Positions 6,848 to 10,312 of a stretch of DNA of 10,312 nt are shown here, one piece after another; position 1 is the first letter of the stretch, and each line of letters opens with the position of its first letter. The notes under the pieces were generated by a model. It was not told the origin of the DNA, searched no databases, and saw only the letters and a list, made by a program, of their open reading frames with translations. Source of the stretch: Chitinophagaceae bacterium (GTDB lineage Bacteria > Bacteroidota > Bacteroidia > Chitinophagales > Chitinophagaceae); the NCBI GenBank assembly GCA_020846105.1, contig JADLEN010000337.1, positions 1 to 10,312 on the forward strand, written 5' to 3'. Position numbers and translations under genes: made by a program.

Positions 6848-8860
6848 ATGCCATTAGCGGCCAATTCGAGAGAGTTAGTCCTCAAGATTATTTTTATTTC
6901 TGTAGCTACAATCATTTTGTCGCGCCTTTTTTATCTTCAGCTATTCGAAGATAAGTATAAGGTAATGGCAGATGATATTGCTATTATGCGCAAAATAGTG
7001 TACCCACCTAGAGGTGTGATATACGACCGCAAAGGCAAGGTAATGCTCAACAATGAAGTGGTTTACGACCTAGTGGTAACACCCATTGAAGCAAAAAAAA
7101 GAGTAGATACGCTTCGGTTTTGTGAAGCTTTGGGCATAGATACCACAATGTATGGTAGGCTAATGCATAGGGCAATAAATAAAAGTGGATGGGTGCGGCA
7201 AACTGTATTTTTAGAACAATTGTCCGAAGCACAAGCAGCGCGATTTCAAGAAAATATTTTCCTTTTTAATGGTTTTCAGATGGTGGAGCGCAATATACGC
7301 TCTTACCCAGACCCTCACGCAGGCGTAGTTCTTGGCTATATTGGCGAGGTGTCTCCCTCCATGCTCAAGCGCGACAGATTTAAAAGTTATAATCAAGGCG
7401 ACTATGTAGGCATAGACGGTCTGGAGCTTGCTTACGAAGAAATATTGCGTGGGCAGCGAGGTATTTATTATATCGAAAAGGATAATTTTAATAGACCACG
7501 AGACTCCTACAAAGGCGGGGCTTTAGACTCTCCGGCTATGGCAGGTCGTAGTATTGAGCTACACCTCGATGCTGATTTGCAAGCTTATGGCGAAAATTTA
7601 ATGGCCAATAAATTAGGTAGCGTAGTGGCCATAGACCCTGCTACTGGTGGTGTTTTGGCTATGGTGAGTAGTCCATCGTACAACCCTAATTTGTTGCGCG
7701 GCAAGGAGCGGTCTCGCAATTTTGGCAAATTGTTTCTTGATGCCACTAAGCCATTGTTCAATCGCGCAATGAAAGGCTCATACAATCCTGGTTCTACACA
7801 AAAGCCATTGACAGCCTTAGTGGCTTTGGATGAAAATGTTATCACCCCATCATTTGGTTATCCTTGTGGTGGTGGTTATTATGCCTGTGGCAAACGGATA
7901 GGTTGTACCCATAGTGGTGGTGGGCATGCTGCCAATTTGCGTGCGGCATTAGCCAATTCTTGCAATTCTTATTTCGTTCACATTTATCGGTTGGCAGTAG
8001 ATAAAAAGGCTTACGGAAATGTAAAGGCGGGTCTTCATAAGTTTTATGAACACATGTACGCATTTGGTCTTGGGCATCCTTTAGGTATAGATTTGCCAGG
8101 CGAAAAAGGTGGTCCACTCTACGATGTAAAGGACTATGACAAGATGTACAATGGCTCATGGAACTCTTGTACCAACCTATTTGTAGGTATGGGACAGGGT
8201 GAGATAGCCACTACGCCTTTGCAAATGGCCAATGCCATGTGTATTATAGCCAATAAAGGTTTTTATTATACCCCACATTTTGTAAAATCGGTGGCTAATA
8301 ATGCGAATGACCCTATTTTGGCACCGTTTAAAATTAAACATAAAACAACCAATATTTCAGATTCTGCCTATGCAATTGTAGGGCTAGGGATGATGGATGT
8401 AGTAGATAAGGGCACGGGTGCTGTAGCACGCTTGCCAGGAGTAGAGGTATGTGCCAAAACAGGTACTGTAGAAAATAAAGCTGTAGTAAATGGGCAAGTG
8501 ATGAAGCTACAAAACCATTCAATGTTTGTAGCCTATGCACCTCGTATCAATCCTAAAATAGCTAGTGCTGTAGTAGTAGAAAATGCCGGATATGGCGCTA
8601 CATGGGCTGGCCCTGTTGCAAGCCTGATGATAGAAAAATACCTTAATGATACTATTGCCACCTCAAGAAAAGGCTTGCAAGAAAAAATGTTTAATGCTAA
8701 TGTAATTCCCAAGTACACCTATATAATAGATTCTGCAACAAGACTACGCGATAAGATGATATGGGAGCGAAAACAGCACAGATTGAAATACCAAGAAAGC
8801 GTAAAGCATTACCAAGACTCTTTACAAATAAGGCTTTGGATAAAAAAGAACCTTATGTAG
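6848..8860 (+). CDS. mrdA: Penicillin-binding protein 2 (elongasome transpeptidase)
   Basis: A class B penicillin-binding protein that cross-links peptidoglycan during cell elongation with RodA and the Mre proteins; it is anchored in the inner membrane with its catalytic domain in the periplasm. The 670-residue protein has one N-terminal membrane helix (about 11-30), then the PBP dimerisation region starting with YPPRGVIYDRKG (52-63), including RGVIYDR, the hallmark of class B PBPs. The transpeptidase motifs are complete: S316-TQ-K319 (nucleophile Ser316), S371-C-N373 and K537-T-G539. FVGMGQGEIATTPLQMANA (445-463) is also characteristic. A hydrophilic Lys/Gln/Arg-rich tail follows residue 600. 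Cys340, 347, 353 and 372 cluster between the first two motifs. The gene is not next to mreBCD or rodA, its common neighbours; the symporter gene follows after 25 nt. PBP2 rather than PBP3 is favoured by the family look and the GYIGEVS region. Confidence 0.9.
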   Translation: MPLAANSRELVLKIIFISVATIILSRLFYLQLFEDKYKVMADDIAIMRKIVYPPRGVIYDRKGKVMLNNEVVYDLVVTPIEAKKRVDTLRFCEALGIDTTMYGRLMHRAINKSGWVRQTVFLEQLSEAQAARFQENIFLFNGFQMVERNIRSYPDPHAGVVLGYIGEVSPSMLKRDRFKSYNQGDYVGIDGLELAYEEILRGQRGIYYIEKDNFNRPRDSYKGGALDSPAMAGRSIELHLDADLQAYGENLMANKLGSVVAIDPATGGVLAMVSSPSYNPNLLRGKERSRNFGKLFLDATKPLFNRAMKGSYNPGSTQKPLTALVALDENVITPSFGYPCGGGYYACGKRIGCTHSGGGHAANLRAALANSCNSYFVHIYRLAVDKKAYGNVKAGLHKFYEHMYAFGLGHPLGIDLPGEKGGPLYDVKDYDKMYNGSWNSCTNLFVGMGQGEIATTPLQMANAMCIIANKGFYYTPHFVKSVANNANDPILAPFKIKHKTTNISDSAYAIVGLGMMDVVDKGTGAVARLPGVEVCAKTGTVENKAVVNGQVMKLQNHSMFVAYAPRINPKIASAVVVENAGYGATWAGPVASLMIEKYLNDTIATSRKGLQEKMFNANVIPKYTYIIDSATRLRDKMIWERKQHRLKYQESVKHYQDSLQIRLWIKKNLM

Positions 8861-8885
8861 TACCCTAAAATAAATATCCATTTTT

Positions 8886-10256
8886 ATGACAAAGGAACAT
8901 CACCAAGGTTCTCAAAAAAAGAATCGACTTACACTGTATATTTTTATTGCACTTGTTGCAGGTATCATTTTGGGCTATGTGCTCAATACTGCATACATCA
9001 ATGAAGACAATGCGATGATACACCAAATAGACTTGGACATTGCACAGCTAAAAAAAACAGCACCATTAAGCCTGCCCGATGAATTGAAGCTGTTGTCTGA
9101 AAAACGGACAGAAATATTACAATCTCGTGATAGCAAATTAGAGCCATTTACGCTTATGGCAGATATTTTTCTAAGACTTATCAAAATGATTGTTGCGCCA
9201 TTGGTGTTTAGTACGCTAGTGGTAGGTGTAGCAAAGCTGGGCGATATAAAATCTGTTGGACGTATTGGTGGCAAAACACTTTTGTGGTTTTTTAGCGCAT
9301 CACTTGTGAGTTTGGTATTAGGTATGTTTTTGGTCAACTATTTCGAACCTGGTGCTCAAATGCACCTACCCTTGCCCGACAGTAGTGTAGAATTAGGCCT
9401 TCAAAAGACTGCGTTTTCAATTAAAAATTTCTTGTACCATATTTTTCCTACAAGTATTTTCGAGTCATTGGCCAATAATGAAATACTTCAGATCGTTGTG
9501 TTCTCTTTACTTTTTGGCACGGCCACTGCAGCTATTGGCGACCACGGAAAAATATTAATTGATTTTTTTGAAGTTGTAGCAGACGTGATTTTGAAAATAA
9601 CAGGCTATGTGATGAATCTTGCGCCCATAGCTGTTTTCGGAGCAATGGTAGCTGTAATAGCCAAGCAAGGCGCTGGTATCTTAGCTACCTATTCTATTTT
9701 TATAGGAGAGTTTTATTTAGGGCTTTCGGCATTATGGCTAGTACTTATTTTGGCTGCATTTTTGGTTATTGGTAAGCGTGCTTTTACCCTTTTCAAAAGA
9801 ATGAAAGACCCTGCACTGCTAGCTTTTAGTACTAGTAGTAGTGAAGCTGCATTTCCCAAAATGATGATGGAGTTAGAGCGCTTTGGTTGTGGAAAAAAAA
9901 TTGTCAGTTTTGTATTACCTCTTGGCTATTCTTTCAACCTTGACGGTTCTATGATGTACATGACTTTTGCATCATTGTTTATCGCTCAGTCTTATGGTAT
10001 TCATTTGCCAATGGCCACACAAATAAGCATGCTGTTGGTGCTAATGCTTACCAGCAAAGGTATTGCTGGGGTTCCCAGAGCATCTTTAGTGGTAATTGCT
10101 GGTACACTTAGTACGTTTAATATTCCTGAAGCAGGCTTGGCTTTGTTGCTCGGTATCGACCCTATTTTGGACATGGGACGTAGCGCCACCAATGTTATTG
10201 GCAATAGTGTGGCCACCGCAGTGGTGAGTAAGTGGGAGGGCGAGTTGCATCACTAA
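8886..10256 (+). CDS. Dicarboxylate/amino acid:cation symporter (SDF/DAACS family)
   Basis: A secondary transporter of the glutamate/aspartate/C4-dicarboxylate symporter family, driven by sodium or protons, in the inner membrane. At 456 residues it has the family topology of eight membrane helices plus two re-entrant hairpins. Visible signatures are the serine-rich hairpin HP1 STSSSEAAFP (315-324), NLDGS in TM7 (351-355; usually NMDGT), HP2 KGIAGVPRAS (391-400), and TM8 DPILDMGRSATNVIGN (425-440). Compared with archaeal GltPh, TM8 keeps Asp390 and Asp394 (here D425, D429), Arg397 (R432) and Asn401 (N436), but Thr398 becomes Ser433 and the cation-site Asp405 becomes Asn440. Arg432 favours an acidic substrate such as aspartate or glutamate. 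A charged loop of about 50 residues (36-88) lies between TM1 and TM2. It follows mrdA after 25 nt with no clear promoter between, so co-transcription is plausible. The exact substrate and coupling ion are unknown. Confidence 0.9.
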   Translation: MTKEHHQGSQKKNRLTLYIFIALVAGIILGYVLNTAYINEDNAMIHQIDLDIAQLKKTAPLSLPDELKLLSEKRTEILQSRDSKLEPFTLMADIFLRLIKMIVAPLVFSTLVVGVAKLGDIKSVGRIGGKTLLWFFSASLVSLVLGMFLVNYFEPGAQMHLPLPDSSVELGLQKTAFSIKNFLYHIFPTSIFESLANNEILQIVVFSLLFGTATAAIGDHGKILIDFFEVVADVILKITGYVMNLAPIAVFGAMVAVIAKQGAGILATYSIFIGEFYLGLSALWLVLILAAFLVIGKRAFTLFKRMKDPALLAFSTSSSEAAFPKMMMELERFGCGKKIVSFVLPLGYSFNLDGSMMYMTFASLFIAQSYGIHLPMATQISMLLVLMLTSKGIAGVPRASLVVIAGTLSTFNIPEAGLALLLGIDPILDMGRSATNVIGNSVATAVVSKWEGELHH

Positions 10257-10312
10257 ATATTGTTTGTTTTTATCCACTTTTTTGTGTTTAAATAGTTTCG
10301 TTAGGTTTATTG

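Noticed and set aside
1..10312. Search for mobile elements, CRISPR arrays, tRNA genes, toxin-antitoxin or defence systems
   Set aside because: I found no transposase, repeat array, tRNA-like fold, or unexplained gene group. All long frames are accounted for by recognisable housekeeping families.

Overview
The window looks like ordinary chromosomal core sequence from a member of the Bacteroidota. The evidence is the BamD lipoprotein gene overlapping a Bacteroidota-type RNA polymerase omega gene, several exact copies of the Bacteroidota -7 promoter element TAnnTTTG, A-rich leaders without strong Shine-Dalgarno motifs, and the family flavour of the proteins. A lineage near the Chitinophagales or Sphingobacteriales is possible, but I cannot settle that by eye. 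I saw no mobile elements, CRISPR arrays, tRNA or rRNA genes, or phage genes.

Left arm, minus strand (about 4254 down to 1): pheS (phenylalanyl-tRNA synthetase alpha), a small AHSA1/START-like protein, an extended short-chain dehydrogenase/epimerase only 6 nt further on, then, after a 171-nt intergenic region with its own promoter, fusA (elongation factor G). fusA runs off the left edge, and its last part, expected to be roughly 170 residues, is missing.

Centre (4255-4383): a divergent control region. It has one exact TAnnTTTG element facing each way, both lying only 6-8 nt from the likely ATG codons of pheS and bamD, so both mRNAs may be nearly leaderless.

Right arm, plus strand (4384-10256): bamD (outer-membrane assembly lipoprotein) overlapping rpoZ (omega), closed by a convincing intrinsic terminator. 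Then come a YjjG-type HAD nucleotidase that appears to use a TTG start, a DUF1569/DinB-like protein, mrdA (penicillin-binding protein 2, the elongasome transpeptidase), and a sodium/proton-dicarboxylate/amino-acid symporter ending 56 nt from the right edge.

Taken together, these are housekeeping functions: translation (EF-G, PheS), transcription (omega), envelope building (BamD, PBP2), nucleotide clean-up (YjjG) and nutrient uptake (symporter). I found no undescribed multi-gene system. The points worth a second look are the near-leaderless divergent promoters, the TTG start, the local gene orders, a periplasmic cysteine cluster in PBP2, and the cation-site residue and extra loop in the symporter.
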